From CAYRLW01 sp964425215 (GTDB taxonomy: Bacteria > Spirochaetota > Spirochaetia > Treponematales > Breznakiellaceae), in assembly GCA_964425215.1 (NCBI GenBank), contig CAYRLW010000042.1, positions 1 through 35,936 of the forward strand: a stretch of DNA of 35,936 bases, read 5' to 3'. This document shows positions 15,316-23,374 of the stretch, one piece after another (positions within the stretch are counted from its first letter, which is position 1; each line of letters begins with the position of its first letter). The translations under genes were made by a program, and so were the position numbers. The notes under the pieces are model-generated. The model searched no databases. It saw only the letters and a list, made by a program, of their open reading frames with translations, and had not been told where the DNA came from.

Positions 15316-16017
15316 ATGGCGGGCGGCGAATGGCCCATGTGGTCAGAAAATGAAATAGATGCTCTTAAGCTGGGCTATATAAACGATATTATCGATTGTC
15401 AGGACGGGTATAGTACCTTTGCGGCGATCGCTTTTTCCCATTATGTGGTCAATAAAATTGGCTTAAATCCGGATAACTATCCGGTTTTTTTTAGGCTTAT
15501 CGAATCGGGTAATCCCTGGGTTATCGATACGTTGGTCGGCGAAAAAGACCCCAGTAAATTCCTGGGTAACATTCAGCCCAACACCTTTATGCTCAAGGAT
15601 TGTTTTAGGATGCTGACCAATTGGAAGGCCGGGGAAGTGTACCCGAAGGCTTTAGTGATAATTTATGGCCTTTTGACCGTTTGTTATCGGGTCCCAGAGG
15701 AAGGGTACCGATTGTATCCTCTGACGGTTTCGGATGTGAACAATTTGGGTAAACACCTTGACAAATCGAAGGATCAGATGGATCCCCTGAACCGGACTAT
15801 CCTGACAACCTTAGACCGCTTAGCTTCGCTGATTGAACCGCAGAAGCCCATGCCCACCAACGAAGTAAAGGATGTGGCTCTTCAAGCGAACAATATTCGG
15901 GGTAAGTTCTTGGATATGACCAAACAGTTGAACGAGGCTATTCCCGATCTGCTGTTGCAGAGGGGAAATTACGAGGAAAAGATCGTAAAACCGATCGTTC
16001 CGAATATCCAGCTCTAA
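15316..16017 (+). CDS. P4: unrecognised paralogous family protein
   Basis: A 233-residue fourth P-family member and the most divergent at the N-terminus (MAGGEWPMWSENEIDALKLG, then CQDGYSTFAAIAFSHYV). The core is kept: PDNYPVFFRLIESGNPWVID, DPSKFLGNIQPN, EVYPKALVIIYGLLTVCY, EGYRLYPLTVSDVNNLGKHL, DPLNRTILTTLDRLASL, ANNIRGKFLDMTKQL and AIPDLLL. QDDP is changed to QMDP. The start has an excellent GGGAGGAAATA upstream. A rho-independent terminator follows, so it closes the P2-P4 unit. The function is not recognised; the context is kinase and phosphatase genes. Confidence 0.8.
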   Translation: MAGGEWPMWSENEIDALKLGYINDIIDCQDGYSTFAAIAFSHYVVNKIGLNPDNYPVFFRLIESGNPWVIDTLVGEKDPSKFLGNIQPNTFMLKDCFRMLTNWKAGEVYPKALVIIYGLLTVCYRVPEEGYRLYPLTVSDVNNLGKHLDKSKDQMDPLNRTILTTLDRLASLIEPQKPMPTNEVKDVALQANNIRGKFLDMTKQLNEAIPDLLLQRGNYEEKIVKPIVPNIQL

Positions 16018-16047
16018 ATCCCCGGGGGAAGATCGTACACGATGACC

Positions 16048-16090
16048 CGCCGTTTGTCCCTCCTTGGATGGCGATAAACGGCGTTTTTTT
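16048..16090 (+). terminator. Rho-independent terminator after P4
   Basis: Stem CGCCGTTT (16048-16055) with AAACGGCG (16076-16083), a 20-base loop, then seven T. It lies about 40 bp before the pseudokinase start, so that gene either depends on readthrough or has its own promoter, which I could not place. Confidence 0.7.
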
Positions 16091-16129
16091 GTACCCGGGT
16101 GATAAGGACGCGGTTAGGAATTGGTCGAA

Positions 16130-18199
16130 ATGGAAATTAATAATTGTTACATTCTCCAGTCTAAAATTGGCGAAACCCTTTTTTTTGATCTTTGGACGGC
16201 TCTGGCGATCTACGCACCGAATCAATTTCTTCTTCGGTTTATCAAACCCTCAGTTCTGTCTAAAGAAGAGGAAAATCAACTTCGATCGGAAGCCCTCCAA
16301 GATTATCGGTTAATTCACAGCGGGGTCGATACGGTCGTGGAGGCGGATTTTTTTAAGGATCGGCTTTTTATATCCTCCGAATATCAAAATCAGGTGCTTT
16401 TAAGGGATTTCCCTAAAACAAAAATAAAAACCGATCCCGTTTGGATTGAAAAATTGGTTCTCCACTTGGCTAAAGCCTTGGAATTTTTCCATATCCACAG
16501 GCTTTTATACGGTGTTTTTTTGCCCGAATCGGTATTGGTAGCCCGAAATGGAAGCAATCCGGAGGATTTTACGTTTCTTAAACCGGGGTATCGAAGTACC
16601 CTTTCCGCCCTTGTAAAACAAAAAAACGCCCCCTCCTCGTATCTTTCCTTTATCGCTCCGGAGCTGTTGTCCGGTGGTACCCCGTCAATTGCTGGGGACC
16701 TGTACTCCTTTGGCAAATTGATGGGCTTCCTATTCGAGTCCGTGGTCGTACCCCCAGCCTTAGACCGGATTATTAAAACCTGTGCCCTACCGGAACCAAA
16801 AAACCGTTACCCCGATGGGGCTACCCTGATTAAGGACATAGAGGGTCTTCTAAAGGTCTCGGCCCCCGAATCGTTTTTTATTCTCCCATCGACTGGTGAA
16901 CTGGGGAGGGAGAAGCAAAACCCCTCCACAGCTCGGACCCAAACACCGTCCCCCCTGCCGGTATCCCAGGCCCGGACGGAGGTTTTGAATTATTTTCAGG
17001 AAATTTCGGCCAATTATCGATCCGAGCACGGGTATTCTGAAGAATCGGACCCCCACACTCCGCCGGCGACCCCTTCGCCGGCGACGCTTCCACCGAACCG
17101 GACTACTCTGGTTGCCCCGTCCCGCCCCAGGACGGCCCCTCTCAACGGTACCGTTACTTCAGCGGCGCGGGACGACTATTATTCCCAGTGGTCCCAGCCG
17201 GCGAGTTCACCCGTAACGAATACAGCCCCGCCGACTCAGGCTCCCAAGCCGACAGCCCCCGGGGCCCCCGAAGGGGCTCCGGGACCGGTGGTTTCGGTCA
17301 CCGGAAGGCCGGGCGCGGCGGGGCCGATTCCGTCGGTACCGGCCCCGGCGGGGCCGGCCACGGCAGTACCGGCTCCCGCGACTCCTGGGCCGGTGACCGG
17401 GGCTTCCGCCGAGTCCCCAAGCCCGGGGATGGCCTCGGCCTCCCTGTCGCCGGAGGGCTCCCCGGGAGCGGTTCCGGCGGTAGCGGTGCCTCCCGTGGTA
17501 ACCGGCCCCGAGGGGGGAAGCGAGGAAGTCCCCGGGGGCGCTTCCGGCGAACCGGTTCGCTGGCAGTATCACTGCGTTAGTTTGGAGGCCGTTGAAAAGA
17601 CCCTGGTTCGGACGTTTACGCGTTCAAAAAAGGGGATTGGGGATTTTCGGTTTATCCAGGAGCCCCGGGATACGGGAAGCCAGGAACGGCTGAACAGGGT
17701 TTTACTGTCCCTGGCCCAGGAGTCCTTTTTTATCGATGCGGGGTCCCTGTGCGGAGCCCAAAAGGCCGATGTGGGATCCTTTTTCGCCGCTATCCAGGGG
17801 GCTTTGGAAAAGCCCCTGATCCAAGAGCCGCCCCGGGCAAGAAGGCGCTTTGGCTCCTTGATCTCCCTGGCCGGAGGCCGTTCGTTCTTTCGAACGGCCC
17901 CCCTAGGAAGCTTGCTCTTTGGGGATGGAGCGCCAAAGGAAGGCCCCCCCGAAACCTTTGGGAAGACCACCTCCGATGGGTTGATCGAAGCCCTTACCTG
18001 TTTTGGCCGAAAAAAACGGCCCCAGGTGATTGTGGCCCGGGGCAGTGAATGTATTGGAGCCGATTTATCGGAATTTTTGATAGAGTTCGCCAGAAAGATC
18101 CGTCATAAAAGCGTCTGCGTCTTTATCTTTGGCCGGGAATTCCCCGCCGAATTTCGTCGTTTCCGGTCCGAGACCTTGGAGCCTACTCCTTATCCGTGA
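16130..18199 (+). CDS. Pseudokinase-like protein with Pro/Ala linker and C-terminal domain
   Basis: A 689-residue protein in three parts. Residues 1-245 resemble a Ser/Thr protein kinase fold: IGETLFFDLWTALA at the glycine-loop place, APELLSGG and GDLYSFGKLM as in subdomains VIII-IX. Key residues are lost: FLLRFIKP at the Lys strand, YGVFLPESVLV where HxDLKPxN is expected (Asp to Val, Asn to Ser), and no DFG. It is probably a pseudokinase scaffold. Residues about 246-485 are a Pro/Ala/Gly/Ser/Thr-rich linker coded by very GC-rich DNA. The last 200 residues form a domain with a strand-like PQVIVARGSECIGADLSEFL, reminiscent of an ATPase Walker-B region but with no Walker A. ATG 16130 is preferred to TTG 16121. 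The 3' end overlaps the GGDEF gene by 17 bp. Confidence 0.72.
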   Translation: MEINNCYILQSKIGETLFFDLWTALAIYAPNQFLLRFIKPSVLSKEEENQLRSEALQDYRLIHSGVDTVVEADFFKDRLFISSEYQNQVLLRDFPKTKIKTDPVWIEKLVLHLAKALEFFHIHRLLYGVFLPESVLVARNGSNPEDFTFLKPGYRSTLSALVKQKNAPSSYLSFIAPELLSGGTPSIAGDLYSFGKLMGFLFESVVVPPALDRIIKTCALPEPKNRYPDGATLIKDIEGLLKVSAPESFFILPSTGELGREKQNPSTARTQTPSPLPVSQARTEVLNYFQEISANYRSEHGYSEESDPHTPPATPSPATLPPNRTTLVAPSRPRTAPLNGTVTSAARDDYYSQWSQPASSPVTNTAPPTQAPKPTAPGAPEGAPGPVVSVTGRPGAAGPIPSVPAPAGPATAVPAPATPGPVTGASAESPSPGMASASLSPEGSPGAVPAVAVPPVVTGPEGGSEEVPGGASGEPVRWQYHCVSLEAVEKTLVRTFTRSKKGIGDFRFIQEPRDTGSQERLNRVLLSLAQESFFIDAGSLCGAQKADVGSFFAAIQGALEKPLIQEPPRARRRFGSLISLAGGRSFFRTAPLGSLLFGDGAPKEGPPETFGKTTSDGLIEALTCFGRKKRPQVIVARGSECIGADLSEFLIEFARKIRHKSVCVFIFGREFPAEFRRFRSETLEPTPYP

Positions 18200-18956
18200 T
18201 CCCGTCGACAAAATAGTGGCCTTCCCCTAATTTTTTCGCTTTTTTAAGCGCTTCCCGGGCTTTTTCCAAGACCTCAGGGCCCTCGGTGGGCTTCCCCATG
18301 GCGGCTCCCACCGAACCGCCGATCCATACAACCCCTGTGGGCAACTCGATGGGCCGCTGAAGCATCTCCGTCAGTTTTCCCGCCTGATCCGAAATTAATT
18401 CCGCCGATTTTTGCGGTACCACCGAAGCAACCACGGCAAATTCATCGCTTCCGGTTCGGGCGGCGATTCCGTCTTCCCCCGTAAAGGTGGATACCCGTTT
18501 CGCCGCTTCCTTTAAAATGGCGTCCGCCTGCTCTTGTCCTCGGCTTCGAACTAATTGGGCGTAGTTGGCCAAATCCGCCGCCATAATGATGATCGCCTTA
18601 TTATCCGCCGCTAAGCGGGCGGTTTTTTCGGCGAACCACGCATTTAGTCCGTTCATATTCGCCAAACCCGTAAGGGCGTCGATTCTGTCGGGGGGAATTT
18701 CCTTGGGGGCCTCGGGAGCCTTGGGGGGGGCTTTTTCTGGGAGGGGCGAGGGGGGTACCGGAAGGTCCGATTTTTTTGGAGATGGGGCCGAGAAAAGGAA
18801 GCCCACCACCAAGCCGGTTACGGTGGCCACCGACACGACCATCCCGATAACTCCGCCCGCCAGGGCCGCTAAACCTCCCAGCAGGGTCGCCAGAGGGGGA
18901 ACCAAAAGGATAACCAGTCCCGGACTGGTTCGCTTTTGCAACAGATTGGTACTCAT
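18183..18956 (-). CDS. Membrane-anchored GGDEF-domain protein with altered GSDEF signature
   Basis: A 257-residue protein with two closely spaced hydrophobic segments (about 13-56, Gly/Ala-rich), a Pro/Lys linker (57-90) and a GGDEF domain opening DALTGLANMNGLNAWF. The signature reads ARTGSDEF, so the GG of GGDEF is GS (169-173), and the usual metal-binding Asp region reads AADLANYAQL. Diguanylate cyclases make c-di-GMP from GTP; with this altered signature, activity is uncertain and a GTP- or c-di-GMP-sensing role is possible. The gene is convergent with the pseudokinase, overlapping its 3' end, and is read in the same direction as pepF. No SD precedes the ATG; the -10 box lies 6 bp upstream. 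Confidence 0.82.
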   Translation of the reverse strand: MSTNLLQKRTSPGLVILLVPPLATLLGGLAALAGGVIGMVVSVATVTGLVVGFLFSAPSPKKSDLPVPPSPLPEKAPPKAPEAPKEIPPDRIDALTGLANMNGLNAWFAEKTARLAADNKAIIIMAADLANYAQLVRSRGQEQADAILKEAAKRVSTFTGEDGIAARTGSDEFAVVASVVPQKSAELISDQAGKLTEMLQRPIELPTGVVWIGGSVGAAMGKPTEGPEVLEKAREALKKAKKLGEGHYFVDGITDKE

Positions 18957-18962
18957 ACCGTA

Positions 18963-18990
18963 AGTATCGGTAAAGATAGAAAAAATACAA
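18963..18990 (-). promoter_or_regulatory. Possible leaderless promoter of the GGDEF gene
   Basis: On the minus strand TTGTAT (18990-18985), 16-bp spacer, GATACT (18968-18963), then 6 bases to the ATG. The predicted RNA start coincides with the start codon, and no Shine-Dalgarno is present. Confidence 0.35.
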
Positions 18991-19108
18991 GAAAAGAAAG
19001 CGCCTTTTTCCTCTTACCAAACAGTCCAAAGGGTACCTTTGATCGTGATTTTTTGGTGCCCCGACGCGCTCCCCCCGTTTTGTTCCGAACCCCCATCCCA
19101 AGGGGTAT

Positions 19109-20908
19109 TCATCCCAAGAGCCCTTCTAATTTTTTCACCAGGTTATCGAAGGTTTTGCAGGCCGCGACCACCGGTTCTGCCTTTGACATATCGACTCCCG
19201 CAACCTTCAGCGCCTCGATGGGGAACCGGGAACCGCCGGACTTTAGGAACTTAAAATAGTCATCCCGTTCGGCCGTTCCCCCCGAAAGGACGCGATCCGC
19301 CAGGGAAAGGGAAGCGGATACCCCGGTGGCGTATTTATACACGTAGTAGGCTCCGTAAAAATGGGGAATCCGCAGACCCTCCAGGTCGCTTTCTTCCTCC
19401 AGGACCATCTGGTCCCCGAAGTATTTAGTCAAAAGGTCCCGATACGCCGATCGGATCAGGTCCACCGTCAGGGGCTGGCCCTCTTCTTCGGTTTTGTGGG
19501 CCCAATGCTCAAATTCGGCGAACATGGTTTGCCGATACAGGGTGGCCAGGAGGTCGTCGATCCGTTTATTCACCAGATACTTCTGTACATCCTCGTCCTT
19601 GTTTTGGGATTCCAGATACCGGAAAAGCAGTTCCTCATTAAACGTGGAGGCCACTTCCGCCTCGAATATGGTGTACCCGTAGTGCATAAAGGGGTTAGAA
19701 CGGGCGGAATACCAAGAATGCATGGAATGGCCCCCCTCGTGGGCCAGGGTAAAGACGTCCCGAAGGACATCCTCCTTATAGTTAATTAAAATGTAGGGAT
19801 CCCCCGTGTAACTGCCTGCGGAAAAGGCCCCCGACCGTTTCCCCTTGTTTTCGTACCGGTCGGCCCAGCGGCCCAAGAGGCCGTTGCGGAGGGTCTGAAC
19901 GTACTCGTCCCCCAGGGGGGAGAGGGCCTGGGAAATAAGATCCACCGCCTTGTTCCAGGGTGTTTTCTGGCGCACGGAAGCCACGATGGGAACGTACACG
20001 TCGTAGTGCCTCAGTTGGTCCAGCTTTAGGGCCCGTTTGCGGAGGGCGTAGTATCGGTGCAAACTTTCCAAATTATCGTTTACCGTGGCGACCAGGTTGT
20101 CGTACACCCGTTCATCCACCTGGTCGGGGAACAGGGCCATGGCTCGGGCGGAGGGGAAACCCCGGATCCGCGCCTTTATCACGTCCTGTTTTACGGAACC
20201 CGCGTACAGGGTTGCCAGGGTGGTTTTATGTTCGGCGTAATGACGATAAAAGGTTTTGTACGCGGTTTTACGGATAGACCGATCACCGTTCTCCATAAAG
20301 CTGGACCAGGTGGACTGGGATAGGGGACGAGGTCCTTCGGGGGTGTCGATGGTGCCAAAATCGATATCCACGTTGGTAAGAACCGTAAAAGCGTCCCGGG
20401 CTATGCTTTCACCCTCCGCGTGGAGGGCTAAAAGCCGTTCCTCCTTGTCGCTAAGGATGTATTTTTTCCAGCGAAGTATTTTTCGCAGGTAGATGGTGTA
20501 CTCCTGTAACCGTGGATGGGTTAAGAATCCTGTCATGGTGGCGTCGCCGATCGTCTGCAGTTCCGGTATGGCCCAAGCTGCGGCGGCCTGGGCCTTTGCC
20601 TGGGCCATGGTAAAGCGGCCCGTCATGGTCCGAGCCTCCGGGGAACCTTCATCCTCGGTTTGGCGCAGTTCGCTGTAATAATTGAGCCGTTCTTCTAAAA
20701 GACTAAGGTCCCTATAGAAATCCAACCAATCGGCTAACGCATCGGCCGAGGTTCCCAGGGTCCCCCGATACTGTTCTATCTTTGGTATCTGTTGTTCGTA
20801 CTCCGCCAGACCCTGGGCCCAGGCGTCGTCGTTGGCGAATAATGTAGAAAGGTCCCAGGTATTTTGAACGGAAACTTCCGATCGGAGGGGGATTCGGTGT
20901 TCTTGCAT
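19109..20908 (-). CDS. pepF: Oligoendopeptidase F
   Basis: A cytosolic M3B zinc metallopeptidase that trims short peptides during turnover. The 599-residue length is typical. The N-terminus LRSEVSVQNTWDLSTLFAND is a PepF hallmark. The zinc site HEGGHSMHSW lies near residue 390, with the third ligand region IFEAEVASTFNEELL downstream, as the family requires. The C-terminus has the conserved FHxP-like substrate loop region with YGAYYVYKYATGVSAS. AGGAG sits 6-7 bases before ATG 20908. The gene is divergent from the MFS-HEAT gene and followed after about 150 bp by the GGDEF gene. Confidence 0.95.
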   Translation of the reverse strand: MQEHRIPLRSEVSVQNTWDLSTLFANDDAWAQGLAEYEQQIPKIEQYRGTLGTSADALADWLDFYRDLSLLEERLNYYSELRQTEDEGSPEARTMTGRFTMAQAKAQAAAAWAIPELQTIGDATMTGFLTHPRLQEYTIYLRKILRWKKYILSDKEERLLALHAEGESIARDAFTVLTNVDIDFGTIDTPEGPRPLSQSTWSSFMENGDRSIRKTAYKTFYRHYAEHKTTLATLYAGSVKQDVIKARIRGFPSARAMALFPDQVDERVYDNLVATVNDNLESLHRYYALRKRALKLDQLRHYDVYVPIVASVRQKTPWNKAVDLISQALSPLGDEYVQTLRNGLLGRWADRYENKGKRSGAFSAGSYTGDPYILINYKEDVLRDVFTLAHEGGHSMHSWYSARSNPFMHYGYTIFEAEVASTFNEELLFRYLESQNKDEDVQKYLVNKRIDDLLATLYRQTMFAEFEHWAHKTEEEGQPLTVDLIRSAYRDLLTKYFGDQMVLEEESDLEGLRIPHFYGAYYVYKYATGVSASLSLADRVLSGGTAERDDYFKFLKSGGSRFPIEALKVAGVDMSKAEPVVAACKTFDNLVKKLEGLLG

Positions 20909-21008
20909 TACATACTCCTGTGGGCCGATTGTACGATACCCCCTTTAGTTGGTCCAGATGGCTGTTCCCCCTTGTAAGATATCGTGGTACCCGCTAATAT
21001 TATATAAA

Positions 21009-23273
21009 ATGAGTTCGTCCCTATCCCCCTATCGATTGGCTAAGGCCCGGAAACTGTACAATATTTTTAACGCTTTCAATTCCCTTTCGTTTACGCTTTT
21101 AAGCGGTAACATCATAATTCTCTACGCCCTTAGATTAAACGCCAATTCTACCCTTATTGGTATTCTTAACGGACTCGTGTTTTCTGCTTTTTTCTTTATG
21201 CCCCTGGGGAAGCGGTTGGTTAGAAAACAACCGATAGTCCGGGTATTCGCTTCCGCGTGGTTGACCCGGTATATCCTGATGATTCCGTTGTTAGTCGCCC
21301 CCTTCGCGGTTTCTTCGGGGCGATTCGACGTGGCCCTTACCCTGGTCGTCGTGGGGGTTTTCTGTTTCCACGCCAGCCGCGGCATCGGGATGATTGGGAA
21401 CAACCCCGTGTTAAACGAGCTGGCCACGGGGCACGACCGGGGCAGTTATATGACCTATGTGCAGGTTATCAACAGTGCGGTCGCTATGGTGGTGAATATA
21501 GCCCTGGCCTTGCTGTTGGGACGAAATCCGCCCCTGGGCCTGTACGCTTTACTGATGGGAATTGGCATAATTGTCGGCGTTTTTGGCAGTCTATTCCTCT
21601 ACCAAATTCCCGAGCCCCCCCGAGAAACGGAGGGGGAGGCCTCGGACTTTTTTAAGGTTATCCGCCACGCCTTTTCCAAGGGGGCTTTTCGGCGCTTTAT
21701 TCTTATTCTTTTGGCGGTAAGTTTCGTTTCGTCCATTTCCCGGGCCTTTGTGGTCGTGTACAGCCGGGAAGTGTACCACCAAAGCGACGGGATGGTGGCT
21801 CTTTTTACCGTAGCCGGAGGTTTGGGGGCCCTCTTGATGGGTATGTTTACCCGGCTTTTAGTCGATAGGGTGGGGGCAAAGCCCCTGTATATTACCTATA
21901 CGGCCATCGCTTTTATCAGCCTTATACCGATCATTATTGCCCCCTTTGTCCATACGCCGTCCCTGATCGTGACGATTTTGTTTCTTGTATTTTTATATTT
22001 TTTATTGAACTTTGGGTTCGCGGGGGCCGAAGGGGTGGCCCAAAATTATTTTTTTGGTCTGGTAAGCCCTAAGGACGTGTTGGATTTAGGTATTCTTTAC
22101 TATATTGTCTACGGTACCGCCGGAGCGTTGGGTTCTTTTTTAGCGGGGGTTTTTTTGGATTCCCTTGCCGTTTTAGGGTTTCAAAGTCTTACTTCCTACC
22201 GGTTTCTGTTTATCTTTTTAGCTCTTATCCTGGGGGTGGTTCTGTTTTTACAGAGAAACCTTATCCGCCTGGGGGCCCTCCCTTTGCGGGGAGCCCTGGG
22301 GGTTATTTTTTCTTTTAGGGATATTCGGGCGATTACCCTGTTGGATCGGCTTGATAAAAGCAAAAACACCCAGGAAGAAACGGCCCTGCTGGAGGCCCTT
22401 CACGAAAATCCTTCCCATATTGCGGTTTCCGAATTGTTGGATAGGGCCCGTTCCCCCCGGCTTTCCGTCCGGGTAGAGGCCCTCCGGGCGATAGAGGCCC
22501 TGGATTCTTTGACCACCGAAGTGACCCAGGCCTTGGTTGGGGATGTGGAAACCAATCCCTATACCACCGCGTATATATCCGCCCGGGCCTTGGGAAACCA
22601 CCGGATTTCCTCCTCGGTTCCCACGTTACGGAAAGCCCTCTCCTCGGATGACTATATGCTGGTGGGCGAAGCCATGGTAGCCCTGGCAAAAATAGGGGAC
22701 GGGCCAGCCAAGGCGGAAATAGAAGCCCTGATACGGCGGAATCGGAATCCCCGGGTGCGTATTATGGGTACCCAGGCCTTGGAAATCTACGGCAGTTTGG
22801 ATTCCCTTCCCCTGCTTTTAGACCTTTTACGGGAAGAAAATCCTCCTCCCTATCTGCGGGACGAGGTTACCATCGCCATAGCGGATCTTTTAGGGGTTCA
22901 GGAAGACTTTTATCCCCTTTTAATCCGCTATTTGGAAGATCCATCCCTGCTCCTGACCCTGGCCTTGGATACGGTGGAATCGGCGGCGGAACGGTATAAA
23001 TCCCTTCATAGGAACAAAAAATCGCGGTTAGCAACCCCCTCCGCCAATCCTCTGGATGGGTTGGAACCGGCGGTAACTGGGTATATCGACCGTTCCGACG
23101 GAGCCTTGTTATCCCGGTGGATCTTGGACAGTTTGGAACATACTAAACAGGGCCTGGTTTACCTGATGGCGGAAGCGGCTTTGGACGACGACCTTTCGGT
23201 CCATAACCGGTTTCGCCTGCTACTGGTCCTATGGGCCACAAAGCAATTAAATCCCGATAAAGGCGGCTCCTAG
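21009..23273 (+). CDS. MFS-like permease fused to HEAT-like repeats
   Basis: A 754-residue protein. Residues 1-430 or so contain about twelve hydrophobic segments with an MFS-like arrangement (SLSFTLLSGNIIILYALRL, later GALLMGMFTRLLVDRVGAKP, a loop like the MFS motif between helices). From about 450 the chain becomes soluble with alpha-helical repeats of the HEAT type, for example SPRLSVRVEALRAIEAL, ISARALGNHRISSSVPTLRKA and SDDYMLVGEAMVALAKIGD. The transporter substrate is unknown; the repeats probably bind a partner at the cytosolic face. The start at 21009 is chosen as the first ATG before a normal membrane N-terminus; a TTG at 20949 is in frame but gives an unlikely extension. No clear SD is seen. 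Confidence 0.85.
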   Translation: MSSSLSPYRLAKARKLYNIFNAFNSLSFTLLSGNIIILYALRLNANSTLIGILNGLVFSAFFFMPLGKRLVRKQPIVRVFASAWLTRYILMIPLLVAPFAVSSGRFDVALTLVVVGVFCFHASRGIGMIGNNPVLNELATGHDRGSYMTYVQVINSAVAMVVNIALALLLGRNPPLGLYALLMGIGIIVGVFGSLFLYQIPEPPRETEGEASDFFKVIRHAFSKGAFRRFILILLAVSFVSSISRAFVVVYSREVYHQSDGMVALFTVAGGLGALLMGMFTRLLVDRVGAKPLYITYTAIAFISLIPIIIAPFVHTPSLIVTILFLVFLYFLLNFGFAGAEGVAQNYFFGLVSPKDVLDLGILYYIVYGTAGALGSFLAGVFLDSLAVLGFQSLTSYRFLFIFLALILGVVLFLQRNLIRLGALPLRGALGVIFSFRDIRAITLLDRLDKSKNTQEETALLEALHENPSHIAVSELLDRARSPRLSVRVEALRAIEALDSLTTEVTQALVGDVETNPYTTAYISARALGNHRISSSVPTLRKALSSDDYMLVGEAMVALAKIGDGPAKAEIEALIRRNRNPRVRIMGTQALEIYGSLDSLPLLLDLLREENPPPYLRDEVTIAIADLLGVQEDFYPLLIRYLEDPSLLLTLALDTVESAAERYKSLHRNKKSRLATPSANPLDGLEPAVTGYIDRSDGALLSRWILDSLEHTKQGLVYLMAEAALDDDLSVHNRFRLLLVLWATKQLNPDKGGS

Positions 23274-23337
23274 GAGCCTGTCGGACCGGCAATCGTTCCC
23301 GGTTGCTAAGAAAAACCCAAGGAAAATCAAGACTGCT

Positions 23338-23370
23338 GGGTTAACGCCCCTAGTTTAGGACCCTTTTTTT
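23338..23370 (+). terminator. Possible terminator after the MFS-HEAT gene
   Basis: GGGTT and GGACCC arms flank an inner CCTA/TAGG stem, followed by a run of seven T ending at 23370. The stem is short. It lies immediately before the lipoprotein ATG and may separate the two transcription units. Confidence 0.4.
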
Positions 23371-23374
23371 CGGT

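Noticed and set aside
17188..17580. Long open frames on both strands inside the pseudokinase linker
   Set aside because: They result from very GC-rich, Pro/Ala/Gly-coding repetitive DNA; the main frame is supported by flanking domains.
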